Shown: positions 35,885-44,600 of the stretch, one piece after another
Layout: each line of letters begins with the position of its first letter
Position numbering within the stretch: position 1 is the first letter of the stretch
Origin: Roseomonas populi
Lineage (GTDB): Bacteria > Pseudomonadota > Alphaproteobacteria > Acetobacterales > Acetobacteraceae
Length of the DNA stretch: 64,000 nt
Direction of reading: 5' to 3'
Assembly: GCF_024594815.1 (NCBI RefSeq)
Contig: NZ_JANJOU010000019.1
Span: forward strand, 81,600-145,599
Translations under genes and position numbers: made by a program
The notes under the pieces: generated by a model
The model's database searches: none
What the model saw: only the letters and a program-made list of their open reading frames with translations
What the model was told of the DNA's origin: nothing

Positions 35885-37755
35885 CGCGCGATCCTCGGCC
35901 CCAGCGGAACCAGCTCGGGCGTCCCCTCCTCCGGCAGCCCCCGCAGCCAGTTCCCCAGGGCATCGGGCGTCATCGGCCGGGCGAAGAGGAACCCCTGCAC
36001 CGCGTCGCATCCCAGCGCCCGCAGCATCGCGGCCTGCCGCGGCGTCTCGATCCCCTCCGCCACCAGCTGCAGCCCAAGGCTGTGGGCCAGCGACACCGTC
36101 GCCTTCACGATCTCCTCCGCCCGCACGTCCGCTCCCAGCCGCTGGACGAAGCGCCGGTCCAGCTTCAGCCCGTCCAGCGGCAGCCGCAGCAACTGCGCCA
36201 GGCCCGAATTTCCGGTGCCGAAATCATCCAGCACCAGCCGCGCCCCGCGCCCGCGCAGCGCCGCCAGCCCGTCCAGCGTGCGGTTGCTCACCCGCTCCAG
36301 CAGCACCTCCTCGGTGATCTCGATCTCGACCGCCCGCAACGAAAGTCCCGCGCCCTCGACCTGGGCGGCGAGTTCCAGGGCGATGTCCGCCCGCGCCACC
36401 TCGCTTGCCGAGAGATTCAGCGCCAGCCGCGCCTCCGCCAGCCGCGCCCCCGCCTGCCGCTGCGCCTGCAGCCCCGCGAAAGCCGCCAGGGCCTGCGCGC
36501 GCACGGCGCGCCCGAGCAGCGCGCCGCGCTCCGGGCCGATCACGGGGAACAGCTCCCCCGGCGGTATCTCGCCCACCTCCGGATGGCCCCAGCGCGCCAG
36601 CGCCTCCACCGCCAGCACCGCCCCGTCCGGTGCCTTGCCCTGGCCCAGCGCGAGGATCGGCTGCAGGCGCGCGGTCGCGCCGGAGAGCCCGCCCTCCCCG
36701 CACGCGTCCGCATCGAAGGAACGGAGGATGGAAGCGGCCCGCAGCAGCTTCGCCGCGTCCTCCGGGCTGGCGCGTCCGATGCTGCCGCGCCCCTCCCGCT
36801 TGGCGCGCACCAGCGCCTCGTCCGCCACGCGCACCAGCATCTCCGCCTCCTGCGCGTCCGCCGGCGCCAGCGCGACCCCGAGCGTGGCGCCGAGCCGCAG
36901 CACCCGCTCCCCGTAGGGCACGGGCTGGTGCAGCGCGGCGCTGATCCGCTGCACGATCCCGTCCGCGGCCGCGCGATCCTCCACGCCGGAGAGCAGCACG
37001 ACGAACTCGTCCCCGCCCGTGCGCCCCACCGTGTCGCCGGGCCGCACCGCATCGCGCAGCCGCCTCGCCGCCTCCTTCAGCAGCGCGTCGCCGGCCGCGT
37101 GGCCCTCGCCGTCATTCGCCTCCTTGAAGTGGTCCAGGTCCACCGTGACCACCGCCACCGGCTCCCCGCCCGAGAGCGCCTCCACCAGCGCCGCCATCGT
37201 CGCGCGCCGGTTCGGCAGCCCCGTCAGCGGATCCGTCAGCGCCGCCTCCCGCGCCTGGAGGAGCGCGCGCCGCAGCTCCAGGTTCGTCACCACCGCCCGT
37301 GCCAGCGTCCGGACGGTCCCGATCGTCTCCCGGTCGAAGTGGCGCGCCTCCCGGTCGATCACGCAGAGGCTGCCAAGCGCCTGCCCCTCCTGCGTCACCA
37401 GCGGCACGCCGAGATAGGCGCGGATGTCCGGCGCGCCCGTCACCAGCGGGTTCTCGCGGAAGCGCGGGTCCTTCGTCGCGTCCTCCACGGCCAGCGGCTT
37501 GTCGGGGTTGAGGATCGTGTGCGCGCAGAAGGCGACGTCGCGCGGCGTCTCGCTCGCCTCCACCCCGTACCGGGCCTTGAACCACTGCCGTTCCGCATCC
37601 ACCAGCGAGACGAGCGCGATCGGGCTGTCGGTCAGCCGCGCGGCAAGGGCCACGATGTCGTCAAAGACCTCCTCACTCGCTGTGTCGAGCACCTCGAAGG
37701 AGCGGAGCGAGGCAAGGCGGCGTTCTTCGTCACGCGGCAGCGGAGCTGGCGGCAT
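35872..37755 (-). CDS. GAF-GGDEF-EAL cyclic-di-GMP signalling protein
   Basis: A 627-residue cytosolic protein: an N-terminal GAF domain (residues ~25-165), a diguanylate cyclase domain with intact [11 protein letters not shown], and an EAL phosphodiesterase domain with [17 protein letters not shown] and [11 protein letters not shown]. Both catalytic signatures look complete, so it could make and degrade c-di-GMP. Start ATG 37755 is supported by GGAGG six bases upstream; in-frame ATGs at 37791 and 37806 would add a linker without a ribosome-binding site. It is convergent with the map-carbonic anhydrase pair. Confidence 0.93.
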   Translation of the reverse strand: MPPAPLPRDEERRLASLRSFEVLDTASEEVFDDIVALAARLTDSPIALVSLVDAERQWFKARYGVEASETPRDVAFCAHTILNPDKPLAVEDATKDPRFRENPLVTGAPDIRAYLGVPLVTQEGQALGSLCVIDREARHFDRETIGTVRTLARAVVTNLELRRALLQAREAALTDPLTGLPNRRATMAALVEALSGGEPVAVVTVDLDHFKEANDGEGHAAGDALLKEAARRLRDAVRPGDTVGRTGGDEFVVLLSGVEDRAAADGIVQRISAALHQPVPYGERVLRLGATLGVALAPADAQEAEMLVRVADEALVRAKREGRGSIGRASPEDAAKLLRAASILRSFDADACGEGGLSGATARLQPILALGQGKAPDGAVLAVEALARWGHPEVGEIPPGELFPVIGPERGALLGRAVRAQALAAFAGLQAQRQAGARLAEARLALNLSASEVARADIALELAAQVEGAGLSLRAVEIEITEEVLLERVSNRTLDGLAALRGRGARLVLDDFGTGNSGLAQLLRLPLDGLKLDRRFVQRLGADVRAEEIVKATVSLAHSLGLQLVAEGIETPRQAAMLRALGCDAVQGFLFARPMTPDALGNWLRGLPEEGTPELVPLGPRIARRVN

Positions 37756-38057
37756 CGGATCCTCCGAACCGTCGGGCACGGGCGTGCCCATGGGTTGCCC
37801 GGCCAATCTGGGCTAACCGCGAGTTCGTCTCAACCTTCGGTTGAGTAAAACAAACGTTTATCCCGCGCTCGCATCATTAGACTCGCCGCGCGCCGCCCCA
37901 TGCCGCCCGCATGAACCCGTACTGGGCGCCTTCACCCCGCTGTTCCAGGCCCGCGAGGCGCGAATCCGGCGATGCCGCGCATGGACAACCCGCCGGGCCG
38001 CGCCCATCTTCACAAGATATGGAGACGGGGAGGCGTTTCTTGTCCACGCGGCGCGGC
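37756..38057. other. intergenic region upstream of the GGDEF-EAL gene and radC
   Basis: About 300 nt between divergent starts. It holds an AT-rich stretch with a perfect hairpin at 37829-37845 (annotated separately) on the side of the GGDEF-EAL gene. On the radC side the sequence is GC-rich, with GGGGAGG before TTG 38040. No further gene is recognised. Confidence 0.5.
37829..37860. promoter_or_regulatory. palindrome and AT-rich element upstream of the GGDEF-EAL gene
   Basis: A perfect inverted repeat ctcaacc-ttc-ggttgag (37829-37845) is followed by taaaacaaacgttta, which contains the palindrome aaacgttt. This is one of the few A/T-rich spots in the window and lies ~75-105 nt upstream of the GGDEF-EAL start. 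It may be a promoter with an operator; the bound regulator is unknown. Confidence 0.45.
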
Positions 38058-38804
38058 ATGGAGGAGGCGAGTCCCGGCTTCAGCGCCCTGCTCGACCTTC
38101 CCGGCCAGGCCGGCCACCCAGCTGCGGCCCCAGCCCCCGGTCCCGAGGGCCACCGCAAGCGCCTCCGGGAAAAGCTCCTCCGCGCCGGCCCCGATGCCCT
38201 GGCCGATTACGAGCTGCTGGAGATGCTCCTCTTCCTCGCTCTCCCGCGCGTGGACACCAAGCCCCATGCCAAGCGCCTCATGGCCCGTTTCGGCAGCTTC
38301 GCCCGCGCCACCACCGCCCCCGAGCACGAGCTGCGCGGCGTAGAGGGAATCGGCGACGCCGCCGTCGCCGCCCTCCGCCTCGCCCGCGCCTCCGCCCTCC
38401 GCCTCCTGGCGCAGGAGGCGCGGGAGCAGCCCATCCTCAACAACTGGGACCGCCTCCTCGCCTACCTCACCGCAGCCCTCGCGCACGAGGCGGTGGAGCA
38501 GTTTCGCGTCCTCTTCCTCGACAGCCGCAACCGCCTCCTGGCGGACGAGGCCCAGGCCCGCGGCACCGTCAACCACACCCCCGTCTACCCGCGGGAAGTG
38601 GTCAAGCGCGCCCTGGAGCTCGGCGCCACCGCCCTCATCCTCGTGCACAACCACCCCTCGGGCGACCCCACCCCCTCCCGCGCCGACATCGAGATGACGA
38701 TCGAGGTCCGGCACGCCGCCGCCACCCTCGGCATCGTCCTCCACGACCACCTGATCATCGGAAACGGCCGCCACCTCTCCTTTCGGCGGGAAAACCTTCT
38801 GTGA
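38058..38804 (+). CDS. radC: RadC family JAB/MPN domain protein
   Basis: A 248-residue protein with an N-terminal helix-hairpin-helix-like part (ELRGVEGIGDAAVAALRLA) and the JAMM metal motif VHNHPSGDPTPSRAD near the C-terminus, diagnostic of RadC/YeeS proteins. The biochemical role is unsettled despite the name. The ATG at 38058 lacks a clear ribosome-binding site. A TTG at 38040 preceded by GGGGAGG is a plausible alternative start, adding six residues. Confidence 0.92.
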   Translation: MEEASPGFSALLDLPGQAGHPAAAPAPGPEGHRKRLREKLLRAGPDALADYELLEMLLFLALPRVDTKPHAKRLMARFGSFARATTAPEHELRGVEGIGDAAVAALRLARASALRLLAQEAREQPILNNWDRLLAYLTAALAHEAVEQFRVLFLDSRNRLLADEAQARGTVNHTPVYPREVVKRALELGATALILVHNHPSGDPTPSRADIEMTIEVRHAAATLGIVLHDHLIIGNGRHLSFRRENLL

Positions 38805-38851
38805 CCCCGGCGGAGATTGACCGCCCGCCGCGCCACCCCCACCCTTCCCTT

Positions 38852-39787
38852 ATGCGCGCCCCCCTCGTCGCGGCTTTCCTCCTCCCCGCCACCCTCCTGC
38901 TGGCCTCCCCGCCCGCTGGGGCGCAGAGCGGCAAGCCCCCGCCGCTCGGCGGCGGCAGCGGCCCTGAACAGGCCCAGCCCGACCCCTCCGGCAAGCCTCC
39001 GCCCCTCTACGACATGCCGGACCCGGCTCCGCGCCGCCCCGGTCCACCCTCGCGCCCGGATGCCCGCGCCCAGCCCCCGGCCGCTCCCGCCCCGGGCGGC
39101 ACGCCCCCCGGCGGCAAGCCCCCGCCGCTGGACCCGCGCGACAACCCGCCCAACTCGCGGGAGGTCTCCTCCGGCACCGGCTTCGTCATCGCCGACCGCC
39201 AGGCCCTCACCAACGACCACGTCGTGCGCGATTGCCGCGCCGTCCGCGCCCGCAACGCCGACGGGCGGGAGATCACCGCCACCGTCCGCGCCCGGGACAG
39301 CCGGCGCGACCTCGCCATCCTCGACCTGCGCGAGAATGCCGGCCCGCCCCTCACCTTCCGCAACGCCCCGGACATCCGCCGCGGCGACTCCGTCGTTACC
39401 TACGGCTTCCCGCTAGCCGGCATGCTCGCCTCCGGCCCCACCCTCACCACGGGCGACATCTCGGCGCTGGCCGGCCTCGCCGACAACCGCGCCCACTTCC
39501 AGATCAGCGCCCCCGTCCAGCCCGGCAACTCCGGCGGCCCGCTGCTGGACCTCTCGGGCAACGTTGTGGGCATCATCACCAGCAAGCTCAACGCCCAGCG
39601 CGTGGCCCAGCGCACCGGCGACATCCCGCAGAACGTGAACTTCGCGGTGAAGGCCGAACAGGCCCTCCAGTTCCTGCGGGAGAACCGCGTCCAGCCCCGC
39701 ACCGCTTCCAGCGGCCCCACCCGCACCGCGGCCGAGGTCGGGGAAGCCGTGAACCCCTCGGTCCTCTTCCTGCGCTGCCTCGGGTAA
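38852..39787 (+). CDS. secreted trypsin-like serine protease (S1C-like)
   Basis: A 311-residue protein with a Sec signal (MRAPLVAAFLLPATLLLASPPAGAQ) and a ~80-residue Pro/Gly-rich linker repeating KPPPL. A trypsin-like domain follows with catalytic His (LTNDHVV), Asp (RRDLAILDL) and Ser (QPGNSGGPLLDLSG). There is no PDZ domain, unlike DegP. It should act in the periplasm. Confidence 0.9.
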   Translation: MRAPLVAAFLLPATLLLASPPAGAQSGKPPPLGGGSGPEQAQPDPSGKPPPLYDMPDPAPRRPGPPSRPDARAQPPAAPAPGGTPPGGKPPPLDPRDNPPNSREVSSGTGFVIADRQALTNDHVVRDCRAVRARNADGREITATVRARDSRRDLAILDLRENAGPPLTFRNAPDIRRGDSVVTYGFPLAGMLASGPTLTTGDISALAGLADNRAHFQISAPVQPGNSGGPLLDLSGNVVGIITSKLNAQRVAQRTGDIPQNVNFAVKAEQALQFLRENRVQPRTASSGPTRTAAEVGEAVNPSVLFLRCLG

Positions 39788-39826
39788 GGGGCACGCCAAA
39801 CCGTATCGAGAAGGGGCTTCCAAGCC

Positions 39827-40039
39827 GTGGCCGACCAGACACCCAAGGGCCCCGCCTCTTACTTCCCCTCGATCGAAAAGAAGTACGGCCGCCCGATCTC
39901 CGAATGGCAGGCCTTGGTACGCAGTGCCTATCCGGCAAAGCACATGGAACTCGTCGCGATGCTGAAGGACGAGCACGGCATGGGTCATGGCCACGCGAAC
40001 GCCATCGTCGCGCATACTTTGGCGGCGGACAGGCCGTGA
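39827..40039 (+). CDS. DUF4287 domain-containing small protein
   Basis: A 70-residue protein starting at GTG 39827. The sequence KGPASYFPSIEKKYGRPISEW and the C-terminal HGMGHGHANAIVAHTLA match the DUF4287 family, whose function is unknown. Small, soluble and probably cytosolic. Confidence 0.85.
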   Translation: MADQTPKGPASYFPSIEKKYGRPISEWQALVRSAYPAKHMELVAMLKDEHGMGHGHANAIVAHTLAADRP

Positions 40040-40262
40040 GCTTTTCCCGGATCGGGACGAGTTGACATCCCGCCATCCGCCGAACCCGGCCAGATGGCCG
40101 GGCGGTCGGGCCCACCCCCCCCCCCGGAGGTGGTAGGCCTCTGCGAAGCACCGGCTTAGGTGCCGATCACCCCGACCCCCCACCCCGGCATCGCCCCTCG
40201 TACGGAGGGAAAGCCACGGCACCGGCGCGAGCACAGCCCCGCCGGTGCGCCGAGCGCGCGCC

Positions 40263-40847
40263 TTACCTAGGCGCCGTTTCCCCACCCCGCGCCGCCCCCG
40301 CGACCTCCGCCGCGAAGGCCCGCGCATCCGCCGAAGGCGCAGCGAGGCTGGGCATGGTCACCTGCACCCGCAGGAACCGCCCGTCCGCCACGCCCACGCA
40401 GACCTGCCGCTCCACACGGGTGCGTCCGAAATTCCCTTCCAGCGCCGCGCAGGAGAGGTCCCCGCCCCGCGCCGGTACCGTATAGCGCTGCGCCACGGAG
40501 AGCTGCCGCCCCGTCCGGTCGGAAGGAAGCGCCGTCGCCTCGTTCACCGCCCGCTCCACCTCCGGCGGCAGGTCGGCATCCCGCACTGCGGGCCGCCCGA
40601 GGTCGTAAAGAAACACGTAGGCCACCGCCACGCGGCGCGGGGTGACGTACTCCACCACCTTGCCCGCCGTCGCGTCGCCGGGCGCCACATCCTGCACCGC
40701 GTCCCGCTCGAAGCCCGCGGCCGCCGCCGGCAGCCGCGCCAGCGCGGCGTCCATGGCCGGCCTTGCGCGCTGCGCGGAGGCGTCGTCATCCCCGGTCGTG
40801 GCGCAGCCCGCCAGGGCGGCCAGCGCCATCACGGGAAGCAGGCGGCA
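40263..40847 (-). CDS. hypothetical lipoprotein
   Basis: A protein of about 194 residues with a lipoprotein signal (CRLLPVMALAALAGCATTG, lipobox LAGC). The mature part has no recognised domain; it carries two Cys (LSCAALEGN, QVCVGVADG) that could form a disulfide. The start is uncertain: GTG 40847 gives a normal signal length, ATG 40829 leaves a very short one. It lies about 50 nt downstream of the first TerC gene on the same strand, so co-transcription is possible. Confidence 0.6.
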   Translation of the reverse strand, partial: CRLLPVMALAALAGCATTGDDDASAQRARPAMDAALARLPAAAAGFERDAVQDVAPGDATAGKVVEYVTPRRVAVAYVFLYDLGRPAVRDADLPPEVERAVNEATALPSDRTGRQLSVAQRYTVPARGGDLSCAALEGNFGRTRVERQVCVGVADGRFLRVQVTMPSLAAPSADARAFAAEVAGAARGGETAPR

Positions 40848-40899
40848 CACCGCCGCCAGCCCGGCAGGGCGCCGGAACGCCGCCCCGCCCGTGGTCAGA

Positions 40900-41532
40900 T
40901 CAGTGCCCGCCCGGCGCGGGAAGCCCAAGCCCGAGACCCAGAGTCGTGTCGGCAATCACCAGCCCTTCCCAAAGCAGCTTCACGCCGATCCAGGCGATCA
41001 GCGCCACGCCCAAATAGGCGATCCACTTGTAGCGATCCAGCAGCCGGGCCAGCAGCCCGCCCAGGATGCCCATCATGACGATGGAAACCACGAGGCCGAT
41101 GATCAGCAGCGTCAGGTTGTCCCGCGCCACGGCCGCCACGGCCAGCACGTTGTCCAGGCTCATGGAGACGTCGGCGATCACGATCTGCCACAGCGCCGCC
41201 ATCAGCGACTTGTCGTGGTGGGAAGACCCCTCGGCCTCCTCCTCCTTCTGCCCCTTGCGGAGCTCCATGAGGAAGTTGACGGCGATGTAGAGCAGCGCCA
41301 GGCCGCCCACGATGTCGATCCACCACAGCGCCAGCAGCTGCTGCGCGATGACGGAGAAGATGATCCGCAGCACCGCCGCCGCGACGATGCCGAACATCAC
41401 CGCCTTGTTGCGCTGGCTCTCCGGCAGCCCCGCCGCCGCCAGCCCGATCACCACAGCGTTGTCGCCGGAGAGAATGATGTTGAGCCACATGATCTGCAGC
41501 AGTTCCGGCACTGCCGAGGTGATCGCGTCCAT
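40900..41532 (-). CDS. TerC family integral membrane protein (1)
   Basis: A 210-residue membrane protein with about seven helices. The two TerC signatures are present: IILSGDNAVVIGLAAAGLP in helix 1 and VIADVSMSLDNVLAVAAVA after the cytosolic acidic loop (KGQKEEEAEGSSHHDKS). TerC/YkoY proteins are linked to metal export or loading, notably manganese. ATG 41532 is preceded by GGAG at 7 nt. A paralogue lies just upstream. Confidence 0.9.
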   Translation of the reverse strand: MDAITSAVPELLQIMWLNIILSGDNAVVIGLAAAGLPESQRNKAVMFGIVAAAVLRIIFSVIAQQLLALWWIDIVGGLALLYIAVNFLMELRKGQKEEEAEGSSHHDKSLMAALWQIVIADVSMSLDNVLAVAAVARDNLTLLIIGLVVSIVMMGILGGLLARLLDRYKWIAYLGVALIAWIGVKLLWEGLVIADTTLGLGLGLPAPGGH

Positions 41533-41666
41533 GAACGTCTCCGATGGGGCCAGGGCGCGAACCCTGCGCCAGGTGCCGTAAGCGAAAGGATGGCCGAGGG
41601 GCCGAGGCATCCGCCCCGGCTCCCCGCGCCCGCGCGCGGAAGCTAGACGCGAGCCCCGCAACGAGA

Positions 41667-41696
41667 AAGCGCCGCCCGGTCCCCCGGGCGGCGCTT
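41667..41696 (-). terminator. intrinsic terminator between the two terC genes
   Basis: A perfect 13-bp stem (aagcgccgcccgg / ccgggcggcgctt, loop TCCC) is followed on the reverse strand by TTTCTCGTT. It lies 55 nt beyond the second TerC gene stop and separates the two paralogues into different transcripts. Confidence 0.8.
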
Positions 41697-41751
41697 CGCG
41701 CTTACATGACTCTGGCTTAACCCGGCCGTCATCCCAGGCCGGGCACCCCGG

Positions 41752-42393
41752 TCAGTGGCCGCCGGATGGCAGCCGCTCCCCCGTGGTCCACCAGTGCCCC
41801 ACATCGGCCCAGCCGCTCCAGATCATGTCGACGGAGACGTAGAGAATAACGAGCAGCCCCACCCAGGCGATCCAGCGGTGCCGCTCCAGCAGCCGCGCGA
41901 TGAAGCTCGCCGCCACGCCCATCAGCACCACGGAGATCGCAAGGCCCACGACGAGCACGTCCAGGTGCTCCTTCGCCGCGCCGGCCACCGCCAGCACGTT
42001 GTCGAGGCTCATGGACACGTCGGCGATCAGGATCTGCCAGATGGCCTGCCCCAGCGTCTTGCGCGGCGCATTCGTCTCCTCGCCGGAAACGGCGTGCGCG
42101 CCCTCCTGCTGCTCATGATTGTGCCGCAGCTCGCGGAACATCTTCCAGCAGACCCACAGCAGCAGCAGCCCGCCCATCAGGGTCAGCCCGACGATAGCAA
42201 GCAGCTGCGTGGTGATCGCCGCGAAGCCGATGCGCATCAGCGTCGCCGCGCCGATGCCCCACAGGATGGCCTTGCGCTTCTGCTCGGCCGGAAGCCCGGC
42301 CGCCGCCATGCCCACCACGATGGCGTTGTCGCCCGCCAGAACAAGGTCGATCAGCAGGACCTGCCCCAGGGCGATGAACCAATCCGCACCCAT
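41752..42393 (-). CDS. TerC family integral membrane protein (2)
   Basis: A 213-residue paralogue of the neighbouring TerC protein, with LIDLVLAGDNAIVVGMAAAGLP and LIADVSMSLDNVLAVAGAA. The cytosolic loop (RHNHEQQEGAHAVSGEE) is rich in His and Glu and differs from the paralogue. Probably a metal-handling membrane protein. GGGGAGG lies ~10 nt before the ATG at 42393. No yybP-ykoY Mn riboswitch was recognised in the 5' region. Confidence 0.9.
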   Translation of the reverse strand: MGADWFIALGQVLLIDLVLAGDNAIVVGMAAAGLPAEQKRKAILWGIGAATLMRIGFAAITTQLLAIVGLTLMGGLLLLWVCWKMFRELRHNHEQQEGAHAVSGEETNAPRKTLGQAIWQILIADVSMSLDNVLAVAGAAKEHLDVLVVGLAISVVLMGVAASFIARLLERHRWIAWVGLLVILYVSVDMIWSGWADVGHWWTTGERLPSGGH

Positions 42394-42681
42394 GCGCCTA
42401 GCGCCTCCCCACCGCACGCCCGCGCGGCGCCGGCCACGAATGAACGCGCGCCGCCCTGCCAGGGGGCACGCGGGCCGCGCCACACGGCCTGCCGCGCCCG
42501 GCACGGTCACACCGGGGGCGGTTCGCGCGACATAAAGAATAGGCAATCATTCGGCAATACGCGAACAACCCATGCGGGCAACCCATACCGGCCTGCCTGC
42601 CCGGGCCCGCGCTTGACCCCGCCCGCCCCCCCGGATACCGCGCCCCTGCCGAACAGGTCCGCCGCCAAGGAGGCTCCACCG

Positions 42682-44037
42682 ATGGTCCCGCGCTACACCC
42701 GCCCCCAGATGGCCGCGATCTGGTCCCCCGAGTCCCGGTTCCGCATTCTCTTCGAGATCGAGGCCCTGGCGGCTGAGGCCATGGCGGATCTCGGCACCAT
42801 CCCCCGCGAATCCGCCGAGGCCATCCGGCGCGAGGGCGACCGCCGCATCGCTGCCCTCTCCCCCGCCGACCTGGAGCGCATCGACGAGATCGAGCGCGTG
42901 ACCCGCCACGACGTCATCGCCTTCCTGACCTGGCTCGGCGAGACGCGGCAGGACGGCAGCGGCATGGGAGAGCACGCCCGCTTCATGCACCAGGGCATGA
43001 CAAGCAGCGACGTGCTGGACACCACCCTGAACCTCCAGCTCGTCAAGGCCGCCGACCTGCTGATCGAGGACCTGGACGCCCTCCTCAAGGCCCTTCGCAC
43101 CCGCGCGGAGGAGCACGCCCTCACCCCCACCATCGGCCGCTCCCACGGCATCCACGCCGAGCCCACCACCTTCGGCATCAAGCTCGCCGGCCACTGGGCG
43201 GAATTCGCCCGCTGCCGCGCCCGCCTCACCGTGGCCCGATACGAGGTGGCCACCTGCGCCATCTCCGGCCCCGTCGGCACCTTCGCCAGCGTGGACCCGC
43301 GCGTGGAGGCCTCCGTCGCGGCGAAGCTCGGCCTGCGCCCGGAGCCCATCTCCACCCAGGTCATCCCGCGCGACCGCCACGCCGCCTTCTTCTGCGCCCT
43401 CGCCGTCACCGCCTCCGCCATCGAGCGGCTGGCCGTCGAGATCCGCCACCTCCAGCGCAGCGAGGTGCGCGAGGCCGAGGAGTACTTCCACCCCGGCCAG
43501 AAGGGGTCCTCCGCCATGCCCCACAAGCGCAATCCGGTGCTCACGGAAAACCTCACCGGCCTCGCCCGCCTCGTCCGCGGCTACGCCACCCCCGCGCTCG
43601 AGAACGTCGCCCTCTGGCACGAGCGCGACATCAGCCACTCCTCCGTGGAGCGCGTGATCGGCCCGGACGCCACCATCGCGCTCGACTTCGCCCTCGCCCG
43701 CGCCGCCGGCATGGTGGAGAAGCTGACGGTCTATCCGGAGCGGATGAAGGCCAACCTGGAAAGCCTCGGCGGCGTGGTCCACAGCCAGAAGGTGCTGCTC
43801 GCCCTGACCCAGGCCGGAATGAGCCGCGAGGACGCCTACGCCACCGTCCAGCGCTCCGCCATGGCCACCTGGGAGAACCTCGGCACCCCCGCGGGCCGCA
43901 GCTTCCGCGACAACCTGCTGGACGATCCCAAGGTCACCGCCCTCATCGCGCCGGAGGAGCTGGACCGCGTGATGGACCCGCAGCGGGACTTCACCCATGT
44001 CCAGGCCACACTCGCCAGGGTGTTCTCGGAAGCTTGA
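42682..44037 (+). CDS. purB: adenylosuccinate lyase
   Basis: A 451-residue enzyme of the fumarase/aspartase superfamily, with TSSDVLDTTLNLQL, GRSHGIHAEPTTFG (catalytic His) and the signature GSSAMPHKRNP carrying the flexible catalytic loop. It acts twice in purine synthesis, on SAICAR and on adenylosuccinate. purC, purS and purQ lie 8 kb downstream on the same strand. AAGGAGG lies 8 nt before the ATG. Confidence 0.96.
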   Translation: MVPRYTRPQMAAIWSPESRFRILFEIEALAAEAMADLGTIPRESAEAIRREGDRRIAALSPADLERIDEIERVTRHDVIAFLTWLGETRQDGSGMGEHARFMHQGMTSSDVLDTTLNLQLVKAADLLIEDLDALLKALRTRAEEHALTPTIGRSHGIHAEPTTFGIKLAGHWAEFARCRARLTVARYEVATCAISGPVGTFASVDPRVEASVAAKLGLRPEPISTQVIPRDRHAAFFCALAVTASAIERLAVEIRHLQRSEVREAEEYFHPGQKGSSAMPHKRNPVLTENLTGLARLVRGYATPALENVALWHERDISHSSVERVIGPDATIALDFALARAAGMVEKLTVYPERMKANLESLGGVVHSQKVLLALTQAGMSREDAYATVQRSAMATWENLGTPAGRSFRDNLLDDPKVTALIAPEELDRVMDPQRDFTHVQATLARVFSEA

Positions 44038-44042
44038 TCCGC

Positions 44043-44061
44043 GCTGCCGCAATGCGGCAGC
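44043..44061 (+). terminator. hairpin after purB
   Basis: A perfect 8-bp stem (gctgccgc / gcggcagc, loop AAT) begins 6 nt after the purB stop. No T-run follows, so strength is uncertain. Confidence 0.5.
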
Positions 44062-44147
44062 CCCTCGCCTCCGTTCCGCCCTCATGGACGCTCATCTACC
44101 GGGCGTCCCCCGCCGGCCTCGCCGGCGAAAGGAGGAGGTCCCGAGAC

Positions 44148-44483
44148 ATGATCCCGTCCCCCACCAGCACCGTCCGGCGCGGCACGCTCCGCGCCGCCCT
44201 GGCCGCGGCGGCCGTGGCGGGCGCATTCGCCGCGGCGCCGCAGCCTGCCGCGGCCGCGCCGGCCGGCATCGCCAGCACGGGCGCGGAGCCAGCCGCGCTG
44301 CTGCAGCCCGTCCAGTACTATTACGGCCCGCCGCGCTACTACGCGCCGCCCCCGCCGCCGCCGCGCTACTACCGCCGCTACTACCGGCCCTACTATCCGC
44401 CGCCGGCCTACTACGCGCCGCCGCCCCCCCCGCGCTACTACGTCCCGCCGCCGCCGCCGCCGGGCGTGTACCTCCGGTTCTGA
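44148..44483 (+). CDS. Pro/Tyr-rich secreted small protein
   Basis: A 111-residue protein with an export signal (RRGTLRAALAAAAVAGAFAAAPQPAAA). Its mature part is largely repeats of RYY/YAPPPPP type, such as GPPRYYAPPPPPPRYYRRYY. Such tails occur in envelope proteins of Acetobacteraceae; function unknown. It has a very strong ribosome-binding site, AAGGAGGAGG, 9 nt before the ATG, suggesting high expression. Confidence 0.8.
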   Translation: MIPSPTSTVRRGTLRAALAAAAVAGAFAAAPQPAAAAPAGIASTGAEPAALLQPVQYYYGPPRYYAPPPPPPRYYRRYYRPYYPPPAYYAPPPPPRYYVPPPPPPGVYLRF

Positions 44484-44490
44484 TGCCGCT

Positions 44491-44520
44491 GCCGCGCGGG
44501 GCCTTTCCGCCCCGCGCGGC
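44491..44520. terminator. hairpin after the Pro/Tyr-rich gene
   Basis: A perfect 12-bp stem (gccgcgcggggc / gccccgcgcggc, loop CTTTCC) starts 8 nt after the stop codon. No T-run. Confidence 0.55.
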
Positions 44521-44600
44521 CGTCGTCCCAGGCCTCTCACTCCACCAGGCCCGCCCCTCGGCGGCTTGACCCGGGCCGCTCGCGCCCGGAAACTCGGGGC

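Noticed and set aside
36224..36703. Gly/Ala/Arg-rich reverse frame inside the GGDEF-EAL gene
   Set aside because: Lies wholly inside the intact EAL coding frame; typical high-GC artefact.
40126..40262. Riboswitch-like hairpin (gcacc ... ggtgc) near 40150
   Set aside because: Only a 5-bp stem, no downstream gene on that strand, and no match to a riboswitch core I know.
41533..42681. yybP-ykoY manganese riboswitch upstream of the terC genes
   Set aside because: The purine-rich GGGGAG near 42400 is the ribosome-binding site of the second TerC gene; the rest of the riboswitch core was not found.
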